From NCBI GenBank assembly GCA_017445425.1, contig JAFSUF010000026.1, forward strand, positions 1-40,746: a DNA stretch of 40,746 bases, written 5' to 3'. This document shows positions 1 through 8,414 of the stretch, piece by piece. The stretch comes from Bacteroidales bacterium (GTDB lineage Bacteria > Bacteroidota > Bacteroidia > Bacteroidales > UBA932). Within the stretch, counting starts at the first letter, position 1; every line of letters starts with the position of its first letter. Under the pieces are notes generated by a model, which had not been told where the DNA came from, did not search any database, and saw nothing but the letters and a program-made list of their open reading frames with translations. Position numbers and translations under genes: made by a program.

Positions 1-1
1 A

Positions 2-799
2 CGCGGCTTTACACAGGATGACGCCCATCTTTTCTGCCGTCCCGACCAGATCAAGGAGGAGTTCTGCAAGGTCATAGACATCATATTATATGTGTTCAAG
101 ACCCTCAACTTTACCGAATTCACCGCACAGGTATCGTTGCGCGACCCCGATAACAAGACCAAATACATAGGCAGCGACGAGAACTGGGCAAAGGCGGAGC
201 AGGCCATCATCGAGGCTGCCGCAGAGAAGAATCTCCCCACGGTCGTGGAGTTGGGCGAGGCTGCATTCTACGGCCCCAAGCTCGACTTCATGGTGAAGGA
301 CGCCCTTGGCCGCAGCTGGCAGCTGGGCACCATCCAGGTCGATTACAACCTGCCCGAGCGGTTCGAACTCGAATATGTTGACAGCAACAATGCCAAGGCC
401 CGTCCGGTGATGATTCACCGTGCCCCTTTCGGCTCGCTGGAGCGCTTTGTGGCTGTGCTTCTTGAGCATACCGGAGGCAAGTTCCCGCTCTGGCTCGCTC
501 CCGACCAGGTGGCCATTCTCCCTATCAGTGAGAAATACAACGATTTTGCAAAAAAAGTTTGCGAATTACTTGAAAATTACGAAATTCGCGCCCTAATCGA
601 CAACCGTAACGAGACGATTGGCAAGAAGATACGCGAAAATGAGCTCAAGCATATACCGTTCATTCTCGTGGTCGGTGAGAAAGAGGAGGCGTCCGGCAGC
701 GTGGCCGTGCGCAAGCAGGGAGGCGAGAATCTTGGCGTGATGTCGATTGAAGATTTTGCAAATTACATAAGCAACGCAGTAAAAGAAGAACTTAATTAG
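2..799 (+). CDS. thrS: Threonine--tRNA ligase, C-terminal part (cut by window start)
   Basis: Charges tRNA(Thr) with threonine in the cytoplasm. The frame is open from base 2, so the gene starts outside the window. The visible part begins in class II synthetase motif 2 ([16 protein letters not shown]), continues through the aminoacylation core, and contains motif 3 ([12 protein letters not shown], ending near base 450). The last ~110 residues form the anticodon-binding domain ([16 protein letters not shown] onwards; [12 protein letters not shown] near the end). The TAG stop is part of the ribosome binding site of infC, so the two genes are probably transcribed and translated together. The thrS-infC-rpmI-rplT order is widely conserved. 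Identification is certain; only the N-terminal editing domains are missing because of the window edge. Confidence 0.97.
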   Translation, partial: RGFTQDDAHLFCRPDQIKEEFCKVIDIILYVFKTLNFTEFTAQVSLRDPDNKTKYIGSDENWAKAEQAIIEAAAEKNLPTVVELGEAAFYGPKLDFMVKDALGRSWQLGTIQVDYNLPERFELEYVDSNNAKARPVMIHRAPFGSLERFVAVLLEHTGGKFPLWLAPDQVAILPISEKYNDFAKKVCELLENYEIRALIDNRNETIGKKIRENELKHIPFILVVGEKEEASGSVAVRKQGGENLGVMSIEDFANYISNAVKEELN

Positions 800-803
800 G
801 AGG
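798..803 (+). promoter_or_regulatory. Strong Shine-Dalgarno site of infC
   Basis: AGGAGG overlaps the thrS stop codon and lies 5 nt before an ATT codon and 8 nt before an ATA codon. Most genes in this window have no such site, as is usual in Bacteroidota, so this one is exceptional and decides the infC start. Confidence 0.8.
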
Positions 804-808
804 ACACA

Positions 809-1402
809 ATTATAGCAAACTCAAATTACCGCCCGCCCAAGCCGAAACCGGCTCCGCGGAAGCCCCAGCAGGGTCGCCAGCAGAGAGACGATGACGACCA
901 TCGGGTAAATGAGCAAATTACTGCGCCGCAAGTGAGATTAGTGGGGGAGAATGTCCCTGAGCAGGGTGTTTACCCTCTGGCAAAGGCCCTCGCGATGGCT
1001 GCCGACCAGGAGCTCGACCTGGTGGAGATAGCTCCCACGGCTACCCCGCCTGTCTGCAAGATAATTGACTATCAGAAGTTCAAGTATCAGCAGCGTAAAA
1101 AGCTCAAAGAGCAGAAGGCAAACGCCTCCAAGGTGGTCATCAAGGAGATCCGGTTCGGTCCGCAGACCGATGAGCACGACTATGCATTCAAGCTCAAGCA
1201 CGCACAGAGCTTCTTGCAGGAGGGGTGCAAGGTGAAGGCTTACGTCTTTTTCCGCGGCCGTTCCATACTCTTCTCCGAGCAGGGAGAGAAGTTGTTGCTC
1301 AGGTTTGCAGTTGAGCTGGAGGAATACGGTAAGGCAGAGCAGATGCCCAAACTTGAGGGCAAGCGCATGATAATGATGATTGCCCCTATTAAGAAGAAAT
1401 AG
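809..1402 (+). CDS. infC: Translation initiation factor IF-3 with a non-AUG start
   Basis: IF-3 binds the 30S subunit and rejects wrong start codons and initiator tRNAs. A GTG at 932 would cut off the conserved RVNEQI-type start of the N-domain, which is encoded upstream in the same frame. The frame is open back to the thrS stop and contains no ATG, GTG or TTG that gives a full protein; an AGGAGG at 798-803 points to ATT at 809 (197 residues) or ATA at 812. The protein then has a Pro/Arg-rich tail, the N-domain (residues ~38-115), a basic linker, and the C-domain ([20 protein letters not shown]). In E. coli infC also starts with AUU and IF-3 represses its own synthesis through that codon; the same control is inferred here. 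The choice between ATT and ATA is open. Confidence 0.9.
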   Translation: MIANSNYRPPKPKPAPRKPQQGRQQRDDDDHRVNEQITAPQVRLVGENVPEQGVYPLAKALAMAADQELDLVEIAPTATPPVCKIIDYQKFKYQQRKKLKEQKANASKVVIKEIRFGPQTDEHDYAFKLKHAQSFLQEGCKVKAYVFFRGRSILFSEQGEKLLLRFAVELEEYGKAEQMPKLEGKRMIMMIAPIKKK

Positions 1403-1432
1403 AGTTTAATGAACATTTAAAATAGATTAGAA

Positions 1433-1627
1433 ATGCCTAAAATGAAAACCAATTCCGGTTCAAAGAAGCGTTTCACGCTCACCGGATCGGGTAAGATCAA
1501 GAGAAGACACGCTTATCACAGCCACATTCTCACAAAGAAGACCAAAAAGCAGAAACGTAACCTCGATCACTTCGCAATCGTTGACTCTGTTGACGTGAAG
1601 AGAATCAAGGAGTTGTTGGTCAAGTAA
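1433..1627 (+). CDS. rpmI: 50S ribosomal protein L35
   Basis: Small basic protein of the large ribosomal subunit. The 64 residues match L35 over the full length: [14 protein letters not shown] at the start, then [21 protein letters not shown]. It lies 30 nt after infC and 72 nt before rplT, the usual order. No Shine-Dalgarno site is visible. Normal length for the family, and nothing unusual in the protein. Confidence 0.98.
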   Translation: MPKMKTNSGSKKRFTLTGSGKIKRRHAYHSHILTKKTKKQKRNLDHFAIVDSVDVKRIKELLVK

Positions 1628-1643
1628 ACATTTATTAACCGAA

Positions 1644-1681
1644 AGTTCAGCTTGTAAAGTCCCCTGCAAGGGGCGCTGACT
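1644..1681 (+). promoter_or_regulatory. Structured leader between rpmI and rplT
   Basis: Nested inverted repeats: outer arms AGTTCAGC (1644-1651) and GCTGACT (1675-1681, one bulged base), inner arms CCCCT (1661-1665) and AGGGG (1669-1673) around GCA. The structure ends 18 nt before the rplT start and has no T-run, so it is not a normal terminator. L20 is known to control its own operon by binding RNA in several bacteria; a similar role here is inference. Confidence 0.45.
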
Positions 1682-1699
1682 GTCAAAAATCATTAAATT

Positions 1700-2044
1700 A
1701 TGCCAAGATCGGTAAATTCAGTAGCTTCAAGAGCTCGCCGCAAGAAAGTCTTGAAAGAGACCCGCGGTAATTTCCTCTCCAGGAAAAACGTCTGGACGGT
1801 TGCCAAGAACACCTATGAGAAAGGTTTAACCTATGCATACAGCGGCCGTAAGGGTAAGAAGCGCAACTTCCGCGCCCTGTGGATTGCACGTATCAACGCC
1901 GCAGCCCGTCAGCACGGTATGACTTACTCCCAGTTCATGGGTGCGGTCCATGCCCAGAATGTAGGTCTCAACCGCAAGGTCCTCGCTGACCTCGCGATGA
2001 ACAACCCCGCAGCATTCGAAGCAATAATCAACTCTGTCAAATAG
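1700..2044 (+). CDS. rplT: 50S ribosomal protein L20
   Basis: Large-subunit assembly protein that binds 23S rRNA directly. The 114 residues match L20 from end to end: [19 protein letters not shown] at the start, then the long basic helix with [14 protein letters not shown] and the globular C-terminal part ([22 protein letters not shown]). ATG start with no Shine-Dalgarno site. A structured RNA element precedes it, and the signal peptidase gene begins 2 nt after its stop, so the two are probably cotranscribed. Confidence 0.98.
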   Translation: MPRSVNSVASRARRKKVLKETRGNFLSRKNVWTVAKNTYEKGLTYAYSGRKGKKRNFRALWIARINAAARQHGMTYSQFMGAVHAQNVGLNRKVLADLAMNNPAAFEAIINSVK

Positions 2045-2046
2045 TT

Positions 2047-3390
2047 TTGACTTTAAGAAACTTCATCCGCAACAAGTGGGTCAAGTTCGCCTTCTGGGGC
2101 ATCCTGTACTGCCTTTGGGTAATATGGTTGCACAGTTTCTGGTGGTTACTTGGCCTTATTGTTGTTTTTGATATGTGCGTCACAAAGAAGGTCAACTGGA
2201 CCTTCTGGAAACCGAGGTACAAGGAGGGCCAGAAGCCAAACCTGCTGCTCGACTGGCTGGATGCCATCATCTTTGCAGTGATAGTGGTCACCTTCATCAA
2301 TATCTTCTTCTTCCAGTCGTTCAAGATTCCTTCTTCCTCAATGGAGAACACCCTGATGACGGGTGACTATCTCTTTGTGGACAAGATGCGCTATGGCCCC
2401 CGTATCCCGGAGACTCCGCTCACGATACCGTTCACGCACAACACTTGGCTGGATGGCAAGAAGTCATACTCAGAGGCTGTCAAATGGCCTTATCGCAGGT
2501 TAAAACCCCTGGGCCGCGGAATCCGCCGCGGTGATTGCGTGGTGTTCAACTTCCCTCACGGCGACACAATCCTGGCGCGGGTACCGGCGGAGGACTACTA
2601 CGCACATGTACGCATCAACGGCCGCGAATATACGCAACAGGTCTTCGGTCCGGTGATAACCCGCCCCGCCGACAAGACAGACCATTATGTGAAGCGCCTG
2701 GTGGGTATGCCGGGGGACACTCTCACAATCGAGGGCGGTCTGGTGTACATCGACGGAGAACAGCAGAAGGTATACGACGGTATCCAGCTCACTTACAAAG
2801 TGATTACAAACGGTACCCCCATCAGCCGCGTGGCGCTGGAGAAACTCGGTGTGGACCGCAACCAGATTCACTACGACCCCCAGCTGCCGGGTTATCACAA
2901 CCTGACCCTCACCGCTTCAGCGTACAAGGTGGTTGCAAAGATGTCTAACGTGATTGGTGCCACTGTCAACCTTGAGAACTATCCGGGCGATTATCTCGAT
3001 TCATACAAGATGATCTTCCCCTATGACGACCGTGGTTTCACCCGTGACAACTATGGCCCTATATGGATTCCGGCCAAGGGGGCGACAGTTACCCTCACCA
3101 AAGACAACATAGCGTTCTATCGCCGTATCATTGAAGTTTACGAACACAACAATTTTGAAGAGAAGGGCGGCAAGTTCTATATCGACGGTGAAGAGATAAC
3201 AGAATACACATTCAAGCAGGATTATTTCTTCATGATGGGTGACAACCGTCATAACTCGCTGGATTCCCGCTACTGGGGCTTTGTTCCGGAGGACCATATC
3301 GTGGGCACACCGGCGATAATATGGCTCTCAAAGGAGCCTGGCGGCAAGGTCAGATGGCGTCGTATAGGCAAGTTTGTGTTGAATTCATAA
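2047..3390 (+). CDS. lepB: Signal peptidase I (long Bacteroidota form)
   Basis: Removes signal peptides from exported proteins at the outer face of the inner membrane. The protein has 447 residues; the N-terminal ~90 are hydrophobic with membrane segments near residues 12-42 and 70-90. The catalytic serine is Ser98 (KIPSSSMENTL) and the general base is Lys216 (HYVKRLVGMPGD). The family signature GDNRHNSLDSRYWG lies at residues 398-411. The long stretch between the lysine and this signature fits the enlarged Bacteroidota form. No ATG precedes the first membrane segment, so a TTG 2 nt after the rplT stop is taken as the start; a start a few codons further in is possible. Confidence 0.93.
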   Translation: MTLRNFIRNKWVKFAFWGILYCLWVIWLHSFWWLLGLIVVFDMCVTKKVNWTFWKPRYKEGQKPNLLLDWLDAIIFAVIVVTFINIFFFQSFKIPSSSMENTLMTGDYLFVDKMRYGPRIPETPLTIPFTHNTWLDGKKSYSEAVKWPYRRLKPLGRGIRRGDCVVFNFPHGDTILARVPAEDYYAHVRINGREYTQQVFGPVITRPADKTDHYVKRLVGMPGDTLTIEGGLVYIDGEQQKVYDGIQLTYKVITNGTPISRVALEKLGVDRNQIHYDPQLPGYHNLTLTASAYKVVAKMSNVIGATVNLENYPGDYLDSYKMIFPYDDRGFTRDNYGPIWIPAKGATVTLTKDNIAFYRRIIEVYEHNNFEEKGGKFYIDGEEITEYTFKQDYFFMMGDNRHNSLDSRYWGFVPEDHIVGTPAIIWLSKEPGGKVRWRRIGKFVLNS

Positions 3391-3394
3391 AAAA

Positions 3395-3426
3395 TTTGGT
3401 TTTTTGATTAAAAATCAAGATATTTG
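3395..3426 (+). promoter_or_regulatory. Likely promoter of rpmB-rpmG-DUF4295
   Basis: TTTG (3395-3398), 20 nt, then GATATTTG (3419-3426) resembles the Bacteroidota -33/-7 promoter, with one mismatch in the -7 box. A small inverted repeat TTGATT-AAA-AATCAA lies between the boxes. The start codon is at 3466. Confidence 0.5.
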
Positions 3427-3465
3427 CAGCCCTTAAAAAGCAGAAAAAATAAAAAATAGCATATT

Positions 3466-3708
3466 ATGTCACGAGTTTGTCAGGTTACAGGTAAGAAGAG
3501 GATGATTGGAAACAATGTTTCCCACTCCCGCAGACGCACTAAACGCGAGTTTGCTCCCAACCTCAAAACCAAGAAGTTCTGGTCTGAGGAAGAGGGCAGG
3601 TTTATCACTTTGAAGGTCTCTTGCAACGGTATGAAGACCATCTATAAGAACGGCCTTGCCGAGACTCTTAAGCGCGCTGAGGCTAAAGGTTTAATTAAAA
3701 TCGTCTAA
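3466..3708 (+). CDS. rpmB: 50S ribosomal protein L28
   Basis: Large-subunit ribosomal protein of 80 residues. It starts [20 protein letters not shown], followed by [11 protein letters not shown] and a C-terminal part typical of L28. It has the CQVTG motif but not a full set of zinc-binding cysteines. It opens a three-gene set with rpmG 11 nt downstream and a DUF4295 gene after it; a promoter-like sequence lies in the preceding 75-nt gap. Confidence 0.98.
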   Translation: MSRVCQVTGKKRMIGNNVSHSRRRTKREFAPNLKTKKFWSEEEGRFITLKVSCNGMKTIYKNGLAETLKRAEAKGLIKIV

Positions 3709-3719
3709 CAATTACAGCT

Positions 3720-3905
3720 ATGGCAGGAAAGAAAGGTAACAGGGTTCAGGTGATTCTCGAGTGCACCGAGCAGAAGGCCAGCGGCGTTCCGGGTATGTCC
3801 CGCTACATCACTACCAAGAACAAAAAGAATACTCCCGACAAGTTGGAGCGCATGAAATACAACCCGTATCTGCGCAAGATGACTCTTCACAAGGAGATTA
3901 AATAG
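3720..3905 (+). CDS. rpmG: 50S ribosomal protein L33
   Basis: Large-subunit protein of 61 residues: [19 protein letters not shown] at the start, [21 protein letters not shown] in the middle, and [10 protein letters not shown] at the end, all typical of L33. The paired CxxC zinc motifs of some L33 forms are absent, so this is the zinc-independent type. It lies between rpmB and a DUF4295 gene in the common Bacteroidota order. Confidence 0.97.
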   Translation: MAGKKGNRVQVILECTEQKASGVPGMSRYITTKNKKNTPDKLERMKYNPYLRKMTLHKEIK

Positions 3906-3929
3906 TAACAATATAATTATCGCAATACT

Positions 3930-4097
3930 ATGGCAAAGAAAGCGGTCGCAACATTCGGCGGTGACAGGAAAGACCAGAAAAGCGTTGTTAAATGCATCCG
4001 TATGGACAAGAATGGTCGTACTGGCTCTTACACTTTCAAAGAGGAGCTCGTACCCACCGATAAGGTTAAAGAATTTTTCGCCAAAACTCAGAACTAA
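3930..4097 (+). CDS. DUF4295 small basic protein
   Basis: A 55-residue protein that starts MAKKAVATFGGDRKDQKSVV and ends FFAKTQN. From memory of the family this is DUF4295, a short Bacteroidota protein coded directly after rpmG. Its place among ribosomal protein genes and its basic character (many Lys/Arg) suggest a ribosome-linked role, but the function is not established. It begins 24 nt after the rpmG stop and is the last gene before a strong terminator at 4131-4162, so it is part of the rpmB transcript. Confidence 0.88.
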   Translation: MAKKAVATFGGDRKDQKSVVKCIRMDKNGRTGSYTFKEELVPTDKVKEFFAKTQN

Positions 4098-4130
4098 TTT
4101 TTGAGCCAGGCATAAGGTATACCGATGTAA

Positions 4131-4162
4131 GACGGAGCCGCTGGCTTCGTCTTTATTGTTTT
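4131..4162 (+). terminator. Rho-independent terminator after the ribosomal protein genes
   Basis: GACGGAGCC-GCT-GGCTTCGTC forms a 9-bp stem (one G-U pair) followed by TTTATTGTTTT. It ends the rpmB-rpmG-DUF4295 transcript. The next start codon follows only 5 nt after the T-rich stretch. Confidence 0.85.
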
Positions 4163-4167
4163 AAGAT

Positions 4168-4932
4168 ATGGCGACATTTCTCTGGAATGATATAGTGTTT
4201 GGCCCGATACACAGCCGTCGGGTGGGACGTTCGCTGGGTATAAACCTGCTGCCGCGCGAAGCCAAGGTCTGCACCTTCGATTGCGTTTATTGCGAATGCG
4301 GAGGTCTCAAGCGTGGCGCATCGGCCCACCGTCTGCCGACCCTGGATGAGGTCCGCGAAGCAATTCAAGGGAGATTCTCCGAGCTGGCTGCAGCCGGACA
4401 GGGGATAGACTCCATATCTTTCACCGGCAACGGCGAACCCACACTCCATCCAGATTTCCCTGCAATTATAGATATTACTCTTGCCGCCCGTGACCGTTGC
4501 TTCCCGCAGGCAGTGGTGAGCGTATTCTCAAACGCCACCTGTCTGGACTGTCCGGAGATTGTTGCGGCGCTGATGAGGGTGGATAACCCGATTCTCAAGA
4601 TAGATTGCGCTACGGACGATTTGGCGGCGGTTATGAACCGACCCCACAAAGGTTACACTGTCGCCAGGACGGTAGAGCTGATGAAGGCTTTCAAAGGGGA
4701 TTTTATTCTGCAGACCATGCTGGTGAAAGGTCCGGTGGTGGATAACACAACGCCGGCGGCACTAGATGCCTGGCGCAACGTAGTACGCGAACTGCATCCC
4801 CGCGAGGTGATGCTCTACAGTGTGGAGCGCGACACCCCGGTGGCCGGGATAGAGCGGGTGGATGCTGACTTTCTTGCCCAGGCGGCGGCACCTTTGGTGG
4901 CAGAGGGATTTAGTATTCAAATAAAAGCCTGA
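4168..4932 (+). CDS. Radical SAM protein (COG0731-like)
   Basis: A 254-residue radical SAM enzyme that should hold a [4Fe-4S] cluster and cleave S-adenosylmethionine. The cluster cysteines are Cys35, Cys39 and Cys42 (CTFDCVYC, a CX3CX2C motif). The SAM-binding region follows with ISFTGNGEPTLHPDF (~residues 83-97). The start FGPIHSRRVGRSLGINLLP and the overall pattern resemble the family of short Fe-S oxidoreductases related to wyosine-type enzymes. The substrate is unknown. The start codon lies just behind a strong terminator, so the gene needs read-through or a promoter I could not see. ftsY follows 50 nt later. Confidence 0.85.
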   Translation: MATFLWNDIVFGPIHSRRVGRSLGINLLPREAKVCTFDCVYCECGGLKRGASAHRLPTLDEVREAIQGRFSELAAAGQGIDSISFTGNGEPTLHPDFPAIIDITLAARDRCFPQAVVSVFSNATCLDCPEIVAALMRVDNPILKIDCATDDLAAVMNRPHKGYTVARTVELMKAFKGDFILQTMLVKGPVVDNTTPAALDAWRNVVRELHPREVMLYSVERDTPVAGIERVDADFLAQAAAPLVAEGFSIQIKA

Positions 4933-4982
4933 AACGCCAGTTTTTTTGTACTTTTACAACCTTAATCGAAATAATTTCTCAG

Positions 4983-5945
4983 ATGGGTTTTTTCTTTAAG
5001 AAGCGCAATTCGGAATCCGGGACTGCAGAGGAAGACAAAGCAGCCCTTGAGGCCGGCCTTGGCAAGACCAAGCAGTCGCTGCTGAGCCGCCTGCAGTATG
5101 CCGTGATGGGCAAGAGCGTGGTGGACGATGACGTGCTTGATTCCATAGAGGAGGCGCTGATTGCCTCCGATGTCGGGGTGGATACCACCGTGAAGATAAT
5201 TGAACGACTTGAAGAGCGTGTCAAGCGTGACAAATACCTCAATACCGCCGATCTCAACCGCATCCTTTGCGAAGAGATAGAGGCGCTTATTGCGGGCGAT
5301 GCAGTGGAGCAGGAGCCTTTTGACTTCAGCAAAAAACCTTACGTGATAATGGTTGTGGGTGTGAACGGTGTGGGCAAGACCACCACTATCGGCAAACTTG
5401 CCGCGCAGTTAAGGGCAGAGGGGAAAAAGGTCGTGCTTGGTGCCGCCGATACTTTCCGGGCCGCCGCCGTGGATCAACTCGTTATCTGGGCGGAGCGCGC
5501 CGGGGTGGATATCATCAAGCAGGAGATGGGGAGCGATCCCGCTTCTGTGGCGTACGACAGCGTGAAATCTGCCGTGGCCAAAGGTGCCGACGTGGTTATT
5601 ATTGATACTGCCGGCCGCCTTCACAACAAGGTCAACCTGATGAACGAGCTCACCAAGATACGCAACGTTATGCGCAAGGTAGTGCCCGATGCCCCGCACG
5701 AGGTGCTTCTGGTAATTGACGGCTCCACAGGACAGAACGGTTTCATGCAGGCCCGGGAGTTTACCCGTGCCACCGATGTCACAGCACTGGCTGTCACAAA
5801 GCTCGACGGTAGCGCCAAAGGCGGCGTAGTTATCGGTATCAGCGACCAGTTCAAAATTCCCGTCAAGTTTATCGGAGTCGGGGAGAGGATAGAGGACCTT
5901 CGCCTCTTTAATAAGAAGGATTATGTAGAATCATTGTTTAAATAG
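4983..5945 (+). CDS. ftsY: Signal recognition particle receptor FtsY
   Basis: Membrane-bound GTPase that receives the signal recognition particle and hands ribosomes to the translocon. The protein has 320 residues. The short acidic N-terminal region is followed by the helical N domain (residues ~25-105) and the G domain: GVNGVGKT at 126-133, DTFRAAA near 156-162, DTAGR at 208-212, TKLD at 272-275. It lacks the long acidic A domain of E. coli FtsY, as in most Bacteroidota. The start MGFFFKKR is positively charged and suits membrane contact. A TACTTTTA box (4949-4956) may be a weak promoter. pheT follows after 9 nt. Confidence 0.97.
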   Translation: MGFFFKKRNSESGTAEEDKAALEAGLGKTKQSLLSRLQYAVMGKSVVDDDVLDSIEEALIASDVGVDTTVKIIERLEERVKRDKYLNTADLNRILCEEIEALIAGDAVEQEPFDFSKKPYVIMVVGVNGVGKTTTIGKLAAQLRAEGKKVVLGAADTFRAAAVDQLVIWAERAGVDIIKQEMGSDPASVAYDSVKSAVAKGADVVIIDTAGRLHNKVNLMNELTKIRNVMRKVVPDAPHEVLLVIDGSTGQNGFMQAREFTRATDVTALAVTKLDGSAKGGVVIGISDQFKIPVKFIGVGERIEDLRLFNKKDYVESLFK

Positions 5946-5954
5946 TATTCAGAG

Positions 5955-8414
5955 ATGACAGTTTCGTATAATTGGCTTAAAGACTATCTTAAGTTTGACC
6001 TCACCCCGGAAAAAGTGGCCGAGGTGTTGACTTTCACCGGTTTGGAGGTGGAGCACGTGGAGACCGTAGAGCAGATTCCCGGCGGCCTGGCAGGTGTTGT
6101 TGTGGCCGAGGTGTTAGAGTGCGTTGAGCACCCGGACAGCGACCATCTACACATAACCAAGCTTAATATCGGGCAGGCCGAGCCGCTCCAGGTTGTTTGC
6201 GGCGCTCCCAATGTGGCTGTAGGTCAGAAGGTTATGCTGGCTACTGTAGGTACCAGGCTGGTGGACATCCACGGTGAGGAACTCAAACTCAAGAAATCCA
6301 AGATCCGCGGCGTGGAAAGCTTTGGTATGATATGCGCACAGGACGAACTTGGTATCGGAGAAGACCACTCCGGCATCATGGTTCTTGATCCCGATGCTGT
6401 TCCCGGAACCCCCGCCAAGGACTATCTTAAACTTGCCTGCGACACTGTTTATGAAATAGGCCTGACCCCCAACCGCATCGACGGAGCTTCCCATATCGGT
6501 GTGGCGCGCGACCTGTATGCGTGGTGTCGCCTGAACGACGTGCCGGTAGAGTGGACCCTGCCGCAGCCCTCAATCGAACTTAAGGGTGAGGGCAAAGCCA
6601 TTCCGGTTGAGGTTATTGCTCCGGAGGATGCCCCCCGCTACATAGGCATCACCTTCAAGAACGTAAAGGTCGGACCTTCTCCGGAGTGGCTCCGTGACCG
6701 CTTGAATTCTGTGGGACAGCGTCCCATCAACAATATCGTGGATATCACCAATTTCATTCTTAACGAGTACTGCCAGCCGCTGCACTGCTTCGATTTGAAC
6801 CAGATAGAAGGTGGTAAGGTGATTGTCCGCCGTGCGGCTGAGGGCGAGGAGATGGTTACCCTGGATGGCGTGGAGCGCACCCTTACCGACCGCGACCTGG
6901 TTATTGCCAACACCCGCGAGCCTATGTGCATTGCTGGCGTGTTTGGTGGTGAGAAGTCAGGCGTTACCGAGGCGACTACGGATGTTTTCCTGGAGATTGC
7001 TTACTTCAACCCCGTCACTATCCGCAAGACCAGCAAGCGTCTGGGCCTCAAGACCGATGCATCGTTCCGCTATGAGCGCGGCATAGACCCCACCAACACC
7101 ATGAACGTGGCGCGCCGTGCCGCACAGCTTATCTGCGAGCTCTCCGGTGCTAAGATAGTTGGCGAGCCGCAGGAGTTCTGCGCATGCGAATTCAAGCGTG
7201 CAGAAGTTGACCTGGAATATGCCCGTATGTTCTCCCTGATGGGCAAGAATATCGGTGTGCAGACTGTGAAGGATATCCTCTCTTATCTGGATTACCAGAT
7301 TGTTTCGGAGAGCGAAAGCGGCTGCCGCGTGGCAGTGCCTGCATATTATGTCGATGTTACCCGCGAGTGCGACGTTGTGGAAGAGGTGCTCCGCATCTAT
7401 GGTTACAACAATATCGAGCTCCCCGGTGGCATGAAAGCGAGCATACAGCCCACCCCGAGCCCCGACCCTGAGCTGGTCCGCAAGCAGGTAAGCGATCTCC
7501 TTACCAACCGCGGGTTCTATGAGATAATGAACAACTCGCTCACCCGCAGCGCATACTACGACAAGCTCGAGACCTTCCCGGCCGCAAATTGCGTCCGACT
7601 GCTCAACCCGCTCAGTTCCGATCTGGACTGTATGCGCCAGAGCCTGATCCCCGCAGGGCTGGAGACCGTCTCTTACAATATCAAGCACCAGAACAACTCC
7701 CTCAGGCTGTATGAGATAGGTAATGTGTACAGCTACAGCGCAGATGCAGAAGATCAGTTGAGCGCAGCAAATCTTAAGAACTATCACGAGGAACTGATGC
7801 TCTCCATGATTATCACCGGACCCGCCACCAAGGTGTGGAACAACGAGATCGGGGCCGGTTCTTACTTTGAACTCAAGGGTTATCTGGAGCTGCTGGTCCG
7901 CCGTTATGGCATGACTCTTTACGATATGGAGTGCGCTCCCGCACCGTCCGATATCTTTAGCGAAGGGCTCACTTATTCGCTGCAGGGCAAACAGTTCGCC
8001 ACCATCGGTACCGTATCAAAACAATTGCTCAAGATGTTCGACATCAAGCAGCCGGTATTCGTGGCCGAGGTCTCTTTCAAGACCCTGATGCAGGTTATCC
8101 GCCGCAACAAGGTGAAATATCGCGCACTGCCCAAGTACCCGGAGGTCAAGCGTGACCTGGCCCTGCTGCTGGACGAGAAGGTTTCGTTTGCAGACATCCG
8201 CCGCGAAGCCTTGCGCGCCGAGAAAGCGTTGCTCAAGAGCGTGACGCTGTTTGACGTATATCGCGGAATCAAGATTCCCGAGGGCAAGAAGCAGTATGCA
8301 CTCAGCTTTGTGCTTCAGAACCCGGAGCAGACACTCACCGACGAGGCAGTGGAGCGGATTATGGAGAAGCTGCTCAAGACCTTCGAAAGCAAGTTCGGCG
8401 CTATTTTGAGGTAA
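5955..8414 (+). CDS. pheT: Phenylalanine--tRNA ligase beta subunit
   Basis: Partner of PheS in the (alpha-beta)2 enzyme that charges tRNA(Phe). The 819-residue length is usual. Domains in order: tRNA-binding OB fold (residues ~40-155; LQVVCGAPNVAVGQKV), the B3/B4 editing region (residues ~210-400), the B5 DNA-binding-like region, the inactive synthetase-like core, and a C-terminal ferredoxin-fold anticodon-binding domain (~residues 725-819; LPKYPEVKRDLALLLDE). No pheS lies next to it in this window. The 3' end overlaps the convergent lnt gene by 14 bp, and its terminator lies inside lnt. Confidence 0.98.
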   Translation: MTVSYNWLKDYLKFDLTPEKVAEVLTFTGLEVEHVETVEQIPGGLAGVVVAEVLECVEHPDSDHLHITKLNIGQAEPLQVVCGAPNVAVGQKVMLATVGTRLVDIHGEELKLKKSKIRGVESFGMICAQDELGIGEDHSGIMVLDPDAVPGTPAKDYLKLACDTVYEIGLTPNRIDGASHIGVARDLYAWCRLNDVPVEWTLPQPSIELKGEGKAIPVEVIAPEDAPRYIGITFKNVKVGPSPEWLRDRLNSVGQRPINNIVDITNFILNEYCQPLHCFDLNQIEGGKVIVRRAAEGEEMVTLDGVERTLTDRDLVIANTREPMCIAGVFGGEKSGVTEATTDVFLEIAYFNPVTIRKTSKRLGLKTDASFRYERGIDPTNTMNVARRAAQLICELSGAKIVGEPQEFCACEFKRAEVDLEYARMFSLMGKNIGVQTVKDILSYLDYQIVSESESGCRVAVPAYYVDVTRECDVVEEVLRIYGYNNIELPGGMKASIQPTPSPDPELVRKQVSDLLTNRGFYEIMNNSLTRSAYYDKLETFPAANCVRLLNPLSSDLDCMRQSLIPAGLETVSYNIKHQNNSLRLYEIGNVYSYSADAEDQLSAANLKNYHEELMLSMIITGPATKVWNNEIGAGSYFELKGYLELLVRRYGMTLYDMECAPAPSDIFSEGLTYSLQGKQFATIGTVSKQLLKMFDIKQPVFVAEVSFKTLMQVIRRNKVKYRALPKYPEVKRDLALLLDEKVSFADIRREALRAEKALLKSVTLFDVYRGIKIPEGKKQYALSFVLQNPEQTLTDEAVERIMEKLLKTFESKFGAILR

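Noticed and set aside
932..1402. infC starting at GTG 932
   Set aside because: This would remove the conserved RVNEQI region; the upstream frame with AGGAGG fits better.
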